64,000 nt of DNA from an uncultured Paracoccaceae bacterium. GTDB lineage: Bacteria; Pseudomonadota; Alphaproteobacteria; Rhodobacterales; Rhodobacteraceae. The first letter of the stretch is position 1. The number at the start of each line of letters is the position of its first letter. The notes below the pieces were generated by a model. The model worked only from the letters and a program-made list of their open reading frames with translations, was not told the DNA's origin and searched no databases. A program made the translations under genes and the position numbers. The stretch lies in the NCBI GenBank assembly GCA_947500135.1, contig CANMQX010000005.1, forward strand, positions 310,001 to 374,000, in the 5' to 3' direction. Shown piece by piece: positions 18,401 to 26,843 of this stretch.

Positions 18401-19252
18401 CTATTTCAGCAATGTTTCCGAAGCCAGTCGGCCAAAAGCATTTGCGGCCTTTGGGCTCGCGCCCGTAATCAGACGACGATCAACATGGCATGACGCATCG
18501 GCTTTCGTGTTGATGATCTGCACGCCCAGAGCCGTCAATTTCTCACCCACCCACCACGGCATCGGGCCTGGCAAATAGCCGATCATGGGTGTTTGTTTGT
18601 CGACCGAATCCGGAAACACGGTCATCTTGTAGCCATTATACAAGAACCCTTTTTCAGTCTTCGCGGCCAACAACGCAGCCGGGCCGTGACAAAGCGCCAG
18701 TGTGAACATGTCCCGTTCTTGCGCCCAGTGCAGCACTTTCCCGACGTCTTTGTTGTCAGGCAATCCGAGCATCGCACCATGGCCTCCGGGGATGAAGACG
18801 GCAGCATAAGGTGCCCCATCATCCATCTTGTTCGCGACAAAATCCGCAAGGCTGCCCGGATTTGCAAAGATATCTGCATGATCGCGGTAGAGTCTTTTCA
18901 CGTCGGCATCATCCGCAGGCATCGCCCATTGCTCGATCGCGACAGGCGCGCCGGTTGGCGTCACAATATCGATTTCAAATCCCGCGTTCATGAGATGAAG
19001 CATAGGCAAGCCCATCTCAACGGGATGATTGCCCGTCGAGAATTTTTTGCCGTTGGCCATCGTCATGTTGCGCTCTTCCGTGCAGATCATCAGCACGCGA
19101 TTTTTGGGGCCCACGTAAGGTTTGGTATAAGCCCCACCATCATAGTCCGTGGTAGTCGATGTGCCCAGTTTGATTGCCAAGGGGGACGGGCTGAACGCAC
19201 CATCGGTCGTGGGTATCGGTGTCGCGCGGAAAAGCTTGCGTAGAATGCCCAT
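18401..19252 (-). CDS. hchA: DJ-1/PfpI protein, HchA (Hsp31)-like glyoxalase III/deglycase
   Basis: 283 residues, the length of HchA rather than short DJ-1 proteins. The nucleophile elbow is ALCHGPAALLAAK; GGHGAMLGLPDN and the N-terminal VLMICTEERNM strand fit Hsp31 proteins. These enzymes convert methylglyoxal to lactate without glutathione and act as holding chaperones; deglycase activity is debated. It follows the nitroreductase gene with one base between the genes, so the two form an operon facing a HxlR regulator, consistent with an electrophile-stress module. Confidence 0.9.
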   Translation of the reverse strand: MGILRKLFRATPIPTTDGAFSPSPLAIKLGTSTTTDYDGGAYTKPYVGPKNRVLMICTEERNMTMANGKKFSTGNHPVEMGLPMLHLMNAGFEIDIVTPTGAPVAIEQWAMPADDADVKRLYRDHADIFANPGSLADFVANKMDDGAPYAAVFIPGGHGAMLGLPDNKDVGKVLHWAQERDMFTLALCHGPAALLAAKTEKGFLYNGYKMTVFPDSVDKQTPMIGYLPGPMPWWVGEKLTALGVQIINTKADASCHVDRRLITGASPKAANAFGRLASETLLK

Positions 19253-19253
19253 A

Positions 19254-19895
19254 TCAGTTGACCTCAGTGATGATGGTGTCGCGGGACTTGCGTACTTTGC
19301 CCATTGGCAGCAACCAATCGCCGCCCTCGTCGCGGTAGCCCAAAGGCATCAGCACAACTGACCGCAAACCGCGCTCTTTCAGTCCAAGGATTGTGTCCAC
19401 AGCATCAGGATCAAAGCCTTCCATCGGCGTGCTGTCGACCTCTTGCTCGGCGGCTGCAACCAGTGCAATGCCCAATGCGATGTAGGCTTGGCGCGCGGCA
19501 TGGGCGTAATTTACCTCTACCTGACGAGGCAGGTAATTGGACTTCAGATTGTCGTAATAGGCGTGCAGCATCGGTAGGTCGCCACGTGCAGAAACATTCA
19601 GATCGACGACGTTGTCGATCCGTTCGGCCGTGTAATTATCCCACGCCGCAAAGACCAACAGATGCGATCCATCAATGATCTGCGCTTGTCCGCCAGCTGC
19701 CTCAGCAATCTTGCTGCGAATGTCGGGATTGGTCACTATAAACACCTCGAACGGTTGTGTGCCACTGGATGTCGGGGCCATGCGAATGGCCTCGACAATC
19801 GCATCTACTTTGTCCTGTGGAACAGATTTCGATGGGTCCATCTTCTTGGTGGCGTAACGCCAGTTCAAAAGGTCGTTGAGTGGTTTTGCGGTCAT
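19254..19895 (-). CDS. NAD(P)H nitroreductase-family flavoprotein (NfsB-like)
   Basis: 213 residues. N-terminal LNWRYATKKMDPSK, the FMN-binding RMAPTSSGTQPFEVFIV segment, and the C-terminal GLKERGLRSVVLMPLGYRDEGGDWL are standard for NfsB/oxygen-insensitive nitroreductases, which reduce nitroaromatics, quinones and related electrophiles with bound FMN. Co-directional with hchA and divergent from the HxlR gene. Confidence 0.92.
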   Translation of the reverse strand: MTAKPLNDLLNWRYATKKMDPSKSVPQDKVDAIVEAIRMAPTSSGTQPFEVFIVTNPDIRSKIAEAAGGQAQIIDGSHLLVFAAWDNYTAERIDNVVDLNVSARGDLPMLHAYYDNLKSNYLPRQVEVNYAHAARQAYIALGIALVAAAEQEVDSTPMEGFDPDAVDTILGLKERGLRSVVLMPLGYRDEGGDWLLPMGKVRKSRDTIITEVN

Positions 19896-19939
19896 GTGTG
19901 TGGTCCTATTGCCAGCGCCCTAACGGGACGGTATATATT

Positions 19940-20006
19940 TGTAACCGACTATCTATGGGGAACCACTATGCGCCGCAAGAAGGCACACTTGTGAACCTCG
20001 GTTACA
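19940..20006. promoter_or_regulatory. Dyad in the nitroreductase/HxlR divergent promoter
   Basis: TGTAACCGA (19940-19948) and TCGGTTACA (19998-20006) are perfect 9-base reverse complements, 49 bases apart, in the divergent promoter region. The spacing fits two dimers or a loop; HxlR is the natural candidate binder (inference). Confidence 0.5.
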
Positions 20007-20020
20007 CAAAGGGAACCGCC

Positions 20021-20386
20021 ATGCTGGACGACAAACGATGCCCTGATTGCAAACGTATCAACGAGGTCTTGTCGCGTGTTGGTGATCGGTGGAGCGTGCT
20101 TGTGGTGATCTCTTTGGCCGAATACGGGACTCTGCGGTTCAATGAACTCAAGCGCAACCTCGGCATCTCGCAACGGATGCTCAGCCTGACCCTGAAAGAG
20201 CTGGAACGCGACGGCCTTGTGAACCGAATCTATCACCCAACTATCCCGCCAAAAGTTGAATACAACCTCACCGATATGGGTCAGTCATTCCGAGCCCCCG
20301 TCAGTGCCTTGGGCTATTGGGCATTGGAAAATCTCGCCACGATTGATGCTGCGCGGCACGCATATGACGAGAAAGCGACGAACTAA
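20021..20386 (+). CDS. HxlR-family transcriptional regulator
   Basis: 121 residues from the ATG at 20021. Family pattern: KRCPDCKRINEVLSRVGDRW, VVISLAEYGTLRFNELKRNL, GISQRMLSLTLKELERDGLV, then the wing PPKVEYNLTDMGQSF. The CPDC near the N-terminus is where redox/electrophile-sensing members (YodB, QorR, HypR) carry their sensor cysteine, which fits control of the divergent nitroreductase and HchA genes. A GTG at 19991 would add 10 residues but overlaps the dyad. Confidence 0.92.
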   Translation: MLDDKRCPDCKRINEVLSRVGDRWSVLVVISLAEYGTLRFNELKRNLGISQRMLSLTLKELERDGLVNRIYHPTIPPKVEYNLTDMGQSFRAPVSALGYWALENLATIDAARHAYDEKATN

Positions 20387-20581
20387 CCACCTCACTTGAT
20401 GCAAGTCCGGCCAACGCACCAAAGCGGCCCTCCGTATATAACGCATAGATGGCAGCAAAGTCCGCACAGCAGACCTTTGCCGCACCAAGCGATACGAGCC
20501 GCGATGTCTTTGCGATCAACGCGTTTGAAGCTTTCTCAGAGTTCTGAACCAGGCTGCGTAAGCCCTTCTTATTCGTGCCTG

Positions 20582-20743
20582 ATGCGCGGATCGGTCGATG
20601 CAGAATTGGCCACAGGAACACTGGTCAAGATTTTGCCCGACTTTCAGTTCAGCTCGATCGATCTGAACATTCATTTTCGCGACCGGATGCCAGTGAAGGC
20701 CGCGCAAGTCTTTGCGGCCTCCCTCGGCCTTCACAAAACGTAA
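20582..20743 (+). pseudogene. LysR-type regulator, C-terminal remnant
   Basis: The frame reads VDAELATGTLVKILPDFQF, then about 25 more residues ending ASLGLHKT before TAA. This resembles the end of LysR effector domains (…ELASGRLVPVLPDW… then a conserved VYPSRRHLP-like strand). No helix-turn-helix or effector-domain start remains upstream, so it is a decayed fragment. Assigned by eye; the match covers only about 45 residues. Confidence 0.5.
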
Positions 20744-20895
20744 GGTGGCGCCCGTTATCGCAAAACGGATTTCGGCGCGGTCGCGGCAAATGCCTGCATC
20801 GCCCGGTCGCCGATTATCTCCATCCTCATGCATGTCTTAACAAAGGTTAACATCTCCACCGCGCGGCACCTTAATCGGGGTATGTCACCTGCAAG

Positions 20896-20937
20896 GGTCC
20901 GACGCTTTGCCGACGTCTGGCCGACGCTTTGCCGACA
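20896..20937 (+). repeat. Tandem 16-bp motif, 22-bp period (family C), copy 1
   Basis: CCGACGCTTTGCCGAC occurs at 20899-20914 and again at 20921-20936, start-to-start distance 22 bases. The same pair with the same 22-base period and one mismatch occurs at 58458-58495. Both are preceded by GGGT and lie in gene-free DNA. Confidence 0.8.
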
Positions 20938-21032
20938 GGCCATTTCCCATGAAAACACGCGTTAACACATGATTCGCCTGCAATCACCGGCAAGGCACCG
21001 CGCGCACCCCACCGAACATTGCGTCGGGTGGG

Positions 21033-22115
21033 CTACACACTCGCAGAATGCAGATCCCGCGACAGTCCTGACAGGACGCGGCAACCCGTCGCGGTGACGA
21101 CAGCGACCTCTTCCAACCGCACCCCAAAACGATCCGGCAGATAGATCCCCGGCTCAACCGTAAAGACCATGCCCTCTGCAAGGATCAGCGGATTGTTAGA
21201 GGTGATATAAGGCGGCTCATGCACCTCCGACCCCAGCCCGTGACCGGTGCGATGCGTGAAATAATCGCCATAGCCTGCAGCGGTGATGACATCGCGCGCC
21301 GCCTTGTCGATGACATGGGCCGCAACGCCAGGCCGGATCGCAGCAAGGGCAGCCTGAACGGCGGCCTCAACCGTATCATGCACCTTTTGATATTCATCCG
21401 GGTGCGTGCCAAGGCAAGCCATGCGGGTGATATCCGAATAGTACCCGCCTTTTTCGGCACCAATATCAACCACCACGACATCGCCGGGACGGATGGGCGT
21501 ATCGCCCGTATGATGATGTGGGTAGGAAGAATGCGCGCCCGCGCCAACGATGCCAAAAGCGATGCTGGCGCCCTGCGCAGTGAAACTGGCCTTGGCAATA
21601 TCTGCCAATGCACGTTCTGTGATCCCGTCCCGCATCGCCTCTCGCACGGCGGTGTGGGCCGCGTCTGCCATACGCGCATTTTCCTGCAACAGCGCCAGTT
21701 CATCCGCATCCTTGATCATCCGCAATGCGCCAAGCGTGTCGGCGGCAAAGCCGCGTTTCACATTCGGCACCCTGTCAAGCACCAAAAGGGCATGATCGGC
21801 GCGCATCGTCTCGTCCACAGCGACAGATCGCGGATGCGGGTTGACGTGGTCCAGTGCCACTGCAAGCGCCGCATCAGGGCCGTCATCATCGCGCCATTCC
21901 CAGAACGGCAAATCAGTATGTTGACGGGCGTCCGGCGCGTTCAGCGCAGGCATCACAAACCCCGCCTTGTCCGGCCCGATCAGCAACAGGCAGGCGCGTT
22001 CATCCGGGTGTGGCATGAACCCCAACAACCAACGCAGATGCGCCCCGGGGGCCAGTGCCATAAGGTCAATGCCGGATGCCGCCATCCGGTTTTGCAAACG
22101 GTCAAGTCGGGTCAT
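21033..22115 (-). CDS. M24-family metallopeptidase (Xaa-Pro dipeptidase/aminopeptidase-like)
   Basis: 360 residues, pita-bread fold with an N-terminal creatinase-type domain. Metal-ligand regions are VVVDIGAEKGGYYSDITRM (two Asp), THRTGHGLGSEVHEPPY (His) and FTVEPGIYLPDRFGVRLEEV (two Glu). Start overlaps the end of the GAF gene by 4 bases (ATGA). With the SBP and dpp-type transporter nearby it probably hydrolyses an imported X-Pro peptide or amino-acid derivative; M24 members also include creatinases and ectoine hydrolases. Confidence 0.9.
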   Translation of the reverse strand: MTRLDRLQNRMAASGIDLMALAPGAHLRWLLGFMPHPDERACLLLIGPDKAGFVMPALNAPDARQHTDLPFWEWRDDDGPDAALAVALDHVNPHPRSVAVDETMRADHALLVLDRVPNVKRGFAADTLGALRMIKDADELALLQENARMADAAHTAVREAMRDGITERALADIAKASFTAQGASIAFGIVGAGAHSSYPHHHTGDTPIRPGDVVVVDIGAEKGGYYSDITRMACLGTHPDEYQKVHDTVEAAVQAALAAIRPGVAAHVIDKAARDVITAAGYGDYFTHRTGHGLGSEVHEPPYITSNNPLILAEGMVFTVEPGIYLPDRFGVRLEEVAVVTATGCRVLSGLSRDLHSASV

Positions 22116-22570
22116 GTTCCATCCTCCATGGGGACAGCTGCAACGGCTTGCAGCAACGCGGCGTGGTGATCCGATACCAGTCTCTCAAGCTTCTGAACCC
22201 GTTCGGGGGTAAAATGCCCGGCCTTGTCCAGGATATTAACGGTCCCGACAACCTGATCTGTCTGCATGACGGCAATGTTGATGGCCGCCTCACAACCCAG
22301 ATCGTTGATCAATGCGTGGTCTGAAAAATAGGGCGCAAACGCCGCTGTCGTGTTCGCGACAAAGGTTTCGCCGCGCCCGATAACCTGCTCTGTCCAGGGA
22401 CTGCTGCCCATGGGCTTCGTGCCGGTCACAGGGTAAGCATTAGGGTGCGAAGAATAGGCGCGCCGTGCCACACCCGCCTGCCGGTCAAGCACTGTCACGG
22501 TAAAAAGGCGCGCGCCGCAGGCCGCCTCTGCCGCGCGATGCAATGCGGCAAACGTGTTATCAGATTTCAT
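22112..22570 (-). CDS. GAF-domain protein
   Basis: 152 residues, essentially one GAF domain: ARLFTVTVLDRQAGVARRAY, WTEQVIGRGETFVANT, GCEAAINIAVMQTDQVVGTV and a C-terminal helix ERVQKLERLVSDHHAALLQA. It lacks the cysteine set of free methionine-sulfoxide reductases (only Cys18 and Cys93), so a small-molecule sensor or an uncharacterised role is more likely. Lies between the SBP and M24 peptidase genes, overlapping the latter. Confidence 0.85.
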   Translation of the reverse strand: MKSDNTFAALHRAAEAACGARLFTVTVLDRQAGVARRAYSSHPNAYPVTGTKPMGSSPWTEQVIGRGETFVANTTAAFAPYFSDHALINDLGCEAAINIAVMQTDQVVGTVNILDKAGHFTPERVQKLERLVSDHHAALLQAVAAVPMEDGT

Positions 22571-22589
22571 CAGTCGCTCCGAAAATGAC

Positions 22590-22614
22590 GCCGGGCACCT
22601 GCGTGGCCCCCGGC
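22590..22614 (-). terminator. Hairpin between the SBP and GAF genes
   Basis: GCCGGGCAC pairs with GTGGCCCCCGGC around a CTGC loop, with two bulged C bases. No U-run follows on the minus strand, so it may act as a partial terminator or 3' stabiliser that raises SBP mRNA over the downstream genes. Confidence 0.45.
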
Positions 22615-22621
22615 TGGGCCA

Positions 22622-24217
22622 TCACTGTTTTTCAACCAAGCGATAGTAGACATAATCCGAACTGGCCCCATTGACGAAACCATCAACCGCGTCGGCCATG
22701 GCCACCTGCTTGATCGCCTGAAACATGATCACGAATGGGGCTTCTTCCTGCATGGCCTGCTGCAATTCGACATACATCTGATTGCGGGTTTCTGGGTCCT
22801 GTTCAGCCAACGCAGCCTTGGTCTTTTCGTTGATCTCTGCCGGTGGCATCCAGGCGTTGCGCCATGTGGTTGTTGATACATAGCTGTCATCGGAATTATC
22901 CGCGTTATAGGCAAAGGCCTTGGCATTGGAATGCGGATCCATGAAGTCAGGACCCCAGTAAAGCAGCATCCCCTGATGGGTGCGTGCGCGATACTTTGTG
23001 ATCACCTGCGCGCCTGTGCCGGGCAGGATTTCAAAGTTGATGCCCGCAGGCGAAAAGGTCTGTTGCAGGCTGGCAGCCATATCGGTGAACGGGGTCGCGT
23101 TGATCACGTCCAGTTCAATACTCAGCGGCAGTTCGACACCCGCATCCTCAAGGATCGATTTTGCCTTTTCAGGATCATAAGTGAAAGGTGTATCGGTCAA
23201 CGCACCGGGGAAACCTTCGGGCCAAAACGCCTGATGCACCTCCATCTGGCCTTTCAGGAAACTGTTGGCCATGCCTTCATAATCCACCAGATAACGGGAC
23301 GCCTCCCACAATGCGGGGTTGGTCAGGGGTTCGTATTTCTGGTTAAAGCTGAACCAATGCACAGCGGTTTGGGGATAGGTCTCGACCTTGACATCGTCAT
23401 TGCCGCTAAGGCCTTCAACCTGATCGGGGGACAGGTTCTTGGCCATGTCCACGTCGCCGGATTCCAATAGCAAGCGCTGCGTCGCGGCCTCGGCCACATG
23501 ACGGATCAACACCCGCTCGATCTTGGGCGCGCCATTCCAGTAATCGGGATTGGCCTGTAGCATCATGACTTCACCGGGCGCATAGCGGGCCAGCGTGAAC
23601 GGGCCTGTGCCCGCACTGTTGCGGTTCATCCAGGCATGGCCCATATCGCCATCAACCTCATTGGCCATGGCGGTTTCGAAATCGACGATTGTCGCCGGGC
23701 GTGATGCCAGGACGTTCAACACAAAGGACGGCGCAAAATCACCATCCCAGCGCACGGTGACGGTATTGCCATCGGCGGTCACCATCTGTTCGATATTGTC
23801 GGCATTCCAGCCAAGGTTTTTCAGAATGAAGGACGGGGCCATATCCAAGACCAGAACCCGTTTCCAACTCCCCACCACATCGGCACCGCGCAGCGGGTTG
23901 CCGGAATGGAAGCTCACATCGTCGCGCAGCGTGAATGTGACCGTTTTTGCGCCTGCGTCGATCTCCCAGCTGGTTGCAAGACCGGGGGCCAGGGTTGTCG
24001 TGTCGGTGGCATCATATTGCACCAACTGGTCATAGGTGTTGGTGACATATTCACCCGATGAAAATTCATAAGCCGAGGCCGGGTCAATCGTGACGATGTC
24101 ATCAATATTCTGTGCGACCACTAGCGCATTGGCCGGTGTTTCAGCCATCGCAGGGGCCGAAGACAGCGCGATCAGGCTCACCGCGAGCGCTTTGGCGAAA
24201 GTCGGTACATATGTCAT
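22622..24217 (-). CDS. Peptide/opine-type ABC transporter substrate-binding protein (SBP family 5)
   Basis: 531 residues with a signal peptide (FAKALAVSLIALSSAPAMA, cut before ETPAN). Family 5 hallmarks: IDDIVTIDPASAYEFSSGEY at the start of the mature chain, TFTLRDDVSFHSGNPLRGAD, and GTGPFTLARYAPGEVMMLQ. Periplasmic capture subunit for the divergent dppBCDF-like genes. The ligand could be a di/tripeptide or an opine-like compound. ATG overlaps the XRE-cupin gene stop (ATGA). Confidence 0.92.
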   Translation of the reverse strand: MTYVPTFAKALAVSLIALSSAPAMAETPANALVVAQNIDDIVTIDPASAYEFSSGEYVTNTYDQLVQYDATDTTTLAPGLATSWEIDAGAKTVTFTLRDDVSFHSGNPLRGADVVGSWKRVLVLDMAPSFILKNLGWNADNIEQMVTADGNTVTVRWDGDFAPSFVLNVLASRPATIVDFETAMANEVDGDMGHAWMNRNSAGTGPFTLARYAPGEVMMLQANPDYWNGAPKIERVLIRHVAEAATQRLLLESGDVDMAKNLSPDQVEGLSGNDDVKVETYPQTAVHWFSFNQKYEPLTNPALWEASRYLVDYEGMANSFLKGQMEVHQAFWPEGFPGALTDTPFTYDPEKAKSILEDAGVELPLSIELDVINATPFTDMAASLQQTFSPAGINFEILPGTGAQVITKYRARTHQGMLLYWGPDFMDPHSNAKAFAYNADNSDDSYVSTTTWRNAWMPPAEINEKTKAALAEQDPETRNQMYVELQQAMQEEAPFVIMFQAIKQVAMADAVDGFVNGASSDYVYYRLVEKQ

Positions 24218-24843
24218 TGGTCTCTCCTGTTGGTATCAATATCAGTCTGGCGGCCGGGCTGCGGCCCGATCAGACGCGGCGATGTGCCCGTCCACAAAAG
24301 CCGGGCCGAGCCCTTGCCGGCATTGGCAAATGCATGCGGGGTGTCCCCCATGAAATGCAGGCTATCGCCGGGATGCAGCACGAATGTTGTGTCACCCAAT
24401 GTCTGACGCAGCGATCCTTCAAGGACGATGATCAATTCCTCGCCGATATGGGCGGTTGTTTCAGATGCATAGCCTTCGGGGACGTGAACGATCAGCGATG
24501 ACAAGGTGCCGCCCGGCAGGCTGGTCGTGACACGTTCATATGACAGGGATGAATCCGCCAATGCAAAGCGCGGGCGCTCGCCTTCCCTTGTGACGCTATC
24601 AGCCGGTTTTGGGGTGGCGATAAAGACGTCGATGTCAACGCCCAGTGCTGCAGCAAGGCTGGCCAGCGTCCCAAGGCTAGGGGTCGCCTTGTCCCGTTCG
24701 ACCTGACTAAGAAACCCGACAGAGATGCCCGCCTCGTCCGCCAGCGCCTGAAGTGTCAGATCGGCCTTGCGCCGCAAATCCCTGATCCGACCACCAAAGG
24801 CAGGTGGCTGCGTGGGATCAATTTGACGGGCAGCATCGGGCAT
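24214..24843 (-). CDS. XRE-cupin transcriptional regulator
   Basis: 209 residues: an XRE helix-turn-helix at about 18-72 (IRDLRRKADLTLQALADEAG, ISVGFLSQVERDKATPSLGT), then a cupin domain at about 130-195 (AHIGEELIIVLEGSLRQTLG, FVLHPGDSLHFMGDTPHAF). This architecture (PuuR/SutR-like) senses small ligands such as polyamines or amino acids. It heads the minus-strand operon and faces the permease genes across an AT-rich region with repeated TTTTGAT. Confidence 0.93.
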   Translation of the reverse strand: MPDAARQIDPTQPPAFGGRIRDLRRKADLTLQALADEAGISVGFLSQVERDKATPSLGTLASLAAALGVDIDVFIATPKPADSVTREGERPRFALADSSLSYERVTTSLPGGTLSSLIVHVPEGYASETTAHIGEELIIVLEGSLRQTLGDTTFVLHPGDSLHFMGDTPHAFANAGKGSARLLWTGTSPRLIGPQPGRQTDIDTNRRDQ

Positions 24844-24855
24844 GGCAGTTCCTGC

Positions 24856-24906
24856 AGTTTTTTTTGATGTTAGTAAAAAAATTTTGATAAGTCAAAAAAC
24901 TTTGAT
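24856..24906. promoter_or_regulatory. AT-rich divergent control region with TTTTGAT repeats
   Basis: TTTTTTGAT (ending 24868), ATTTTGAT (24881-24888) and CTTTGAT (24900-24906) are direct repeats with roughly 19-base steps, and AGTTTTTT (24856) pairs with AAAAAACT (24894-24901). This is the only control region for both arms, so it probably holds the XRE-cupin operator and both promoters. Confidence 0.5.
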
Positions 24907-25944
24907 ATGAAACGGGAAACGGAGCTGACTTTGAACAGACCCATCGCCGCCCTGAACTTCCTGCTGACACTGGCTGTCACCTTTCTGGGGCTGCTGGCGA
25001 TCACCTTTTTGATTGGGCGCGTCGTGCCGATTGACCCGGTCCTGGCCGTAGTCGGCGACAGGGCCAGCACCGAAACTTACGAGGCCGTGCGGTTGCAGAT
25101 GGGGCTGGACGATCCGCTGATCGTGCAATTCGCACGCTATGTCTGGCAAGTGATGCAGGGTGATCTGGGCATGTCTGTGTCCACCGGGCGCGCCGTGTCC
25201 GAAGATCTGGGGCGGGTGTTTCCCGCGACGCTGGAAATGGCGACACTTGGTATCATCATCGGCGTGGCCATCGGGGTTCCGATGGGCGTGTTCGCCGCCG
25301 CCAGACAAGGCAAGTGGGTGGATCAGGTCATTCGTGTCATCGGGCTGGCGGGCTATGCAATCCCTGCTTTCTGGCTGGGCCTTGTCGGGTTGGTCATCTT
25401 TTACGCCAATCTGCGCTGGGTTGGCGGACCAGGGCGGATCGACTTATTTCTTGACGGGATGGTGCCACCACGCAGCGGCTTGCTGCTGATCGACAGCGCG
25501 ATTGATGGCAATTGGGAGGCGTTCCGCAGCGCCCTGTCACACATCATTCTGCCCGCCACCATCCTTGGCTTTTTTGCGCTGGCCTATATCGCCCGCATGA
25601 CCCGCAGCTTCATGCTCGAACAGCTTAGTCAGGAATTTATCACCACCGCCCGCGTCAAAGGCGTGCCCGAACGGCTGATCCTCTGGCGGCATGCATTTCG
25701 CCCGATCTGGATGCAACTGATCACCGTGATCGGGCTCAGCTATGCGGGGCTGCTGGAAGGCTCGGTGATGATCGAAACCGTGTTCAGCTGGCCGGGTATT
25801 GGGAACTACCTGACAACCGCCCTGCTGAATGCCGATATGAATGCGGTTCTGGGGGCGACGCTTGTCATAGGTGCCGTGTTTGTGGGGATCAATAAAGGGT
25901 CGGACGCGCTCTACCGGTTGCTGGACCCGAGGGCGCGGGCATGA
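24907..25944 (+). CDS. DppB-type ABC transporter permease
   Basis: 345 residues, about six membrane segments and the EAA-type loop with ARVKGVPERLILWRHAFRP. Typical OppB/DppB N-terminus leads into QMGLDDPLIVQFARYVWQV. The ATG at 24907 has no ribosome site and touches the operator-like repeats; a TTG at 24931 is preceded by CGGAG at good spacing and may be the true start (MNRPIAALNFLL). Overlaps the next gene by ATGA. Confidence 0.92.
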   Translation: MKRETELTLNRPIAALNFLLTLAVTFLGLLAITFLIGRVVPIDPVLAVVGDRASTETYEAVRLQMGLDDPLIVQFARYVWQVMQGDLGMSVSTGRAVSEDLGRVFPATLEMATLGIIIGVAIGVPMGVFAAARQGKWVDQVIRVIGLAGYAIPAFWLGLVGLVIFYANLRWVGGPGRIDLFLDGMVPPRSGLLLIDSAIDGNWEAFRSALSHIILPATILGFFALAYIARMTRSFMLEQLSQEFITTARVKGVPERLILWRHAFRPIWMQLITVIGLSYAGLLEGSVMIETVFSWPGIGNYLTTALLNADMNAVLGATLVIGAVFVGINKGSDALYRLLDPRARA

Positions 25945-26843
25945 TCACACGCGATTGGCTTCTGTCAGACGATCCTGAAACACGGATGCAGGCGCGGCTT
26001 GGGCAGGGCTACCGGCTGGCGCGGGCGCTGCTGCGTAATCCATTGGCCGTGGTCGGTCTGGCGATCATCCTGCTGTTGCTGCTGGTGGCCATGTTCGCCC
26101 CGTGGCTGGCCCCATATTCCCCGATCCAGGGTGAACTGGCCAACCGGTTACAACCCCCATCGGCAACCCACTGGATGGGCACGGATGAGCTGGGGCGCGA
26201 TATCCTGTCGCGGATTATTTTCGGGGCACGGATCACCCTGATGATCGTTTTGCTGGTCGCCATCATCGCCGCACCATTAGGGCTGCTGATCGGCACTGTT
26301 GCGGGCTACTTTGGCGGCTGGGTCGACCGCATCCTGATGGGGCTGACCGATATCTTCCTGTCCTTGCCCCGGCTGATCATGGCACTGGCCTTTGTCGCGG
26401 CCCTGGGGCCTGGCATTGAAAATGCGGTCATTGCCATCGCAATCACGGCATGGCCGGTCTATGCACGCATCGCCCGGGCGGAGGTGCTGACCTTTCGCAA
26501 ATCGGAATTTCTGGATGCGGTGCGGATGCAGGGCGCATCATCAGCGCGGATCATCACCTTGCATGTCATGCCGCTTTGCATGTCATCGACCATTGTGCGG
26601 GTGACCCTGGATATGGCGGGGATCATCCTGACGGCGGCAGGCCTTGGCTTTCTGGGGCTGGGGGCACAGCCGCCACTGCCCGAATGGGGGGCAATGATTT
26701 CACGCGGGCGATCCTTTATCCTTGATCAATGGTGGGTGGCGACGATGCCGGGGTTTGCCATTGTCGTTGTCTCGCTTGGGTTTTGCCTGTTTGGCGATGG
26801 GTTGCGCGATGTTCTGGACCCCAAACAAAGGGCGCGGGGATGA
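25941..26843 (+). CDS. DppC-type ABC transporter permease
   Basis: 300 residues with the OppC N-terminal segment (ALLRNPLAVVGLAIILLLLL) and PPSATHWMGTDELGRDILSR, the hallmark of DppC/OppC proteins, followed by the EAA loop FLDAVRMQGASSARIITLHV. Forms the channel with the DppB-type subunit. Coupled by ATGA to both neighbours. Confidence 0.95.
   Translation: MITRDWLLSDDPETRMQARLGQGYRLARALLRNPLAVVGLAIILLLLLVAMFAPWLAPYSPIQGELANRLQPPSATHWMGTDELGRDILSRIIFGARITLMIVLLVAIIAAPLGLLIGTVAGYFGGWVDRILMGLTDIFLSLPRLIMALAFVAALGPGIENAVIAIAITAWPVYARIARAEVLTFRKSEFLDAVRMQGASSARIITLHVMPLCMSSTIVRVTLDMAGIILTAAGLGFLGLGAQPPLPEWGAMISRGRSFILDQWWVATMPGFAIVVVSLGFCLFGDGLRDVLDPKQRARG

Larger units (their letters stand above)
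20387..21032. other. 646-base stretch without an intact gene
   Basis: Between the HxlR gene and the M24 peptidase gene. It holds a remnant of a LysR-type C-terminus (20582-20743), the tandem CCGACGCTTTGCCGAC motif (20896-20937) and short GTTAAC-containing stretches (20844-20851 and about 20962). Reading frames of up to 138 residues exist but none has a credible start region or recognisable domain. A minus-strand frame over 20394-20535 is Ala-rich and unrecognised. Confidence 0.6.
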
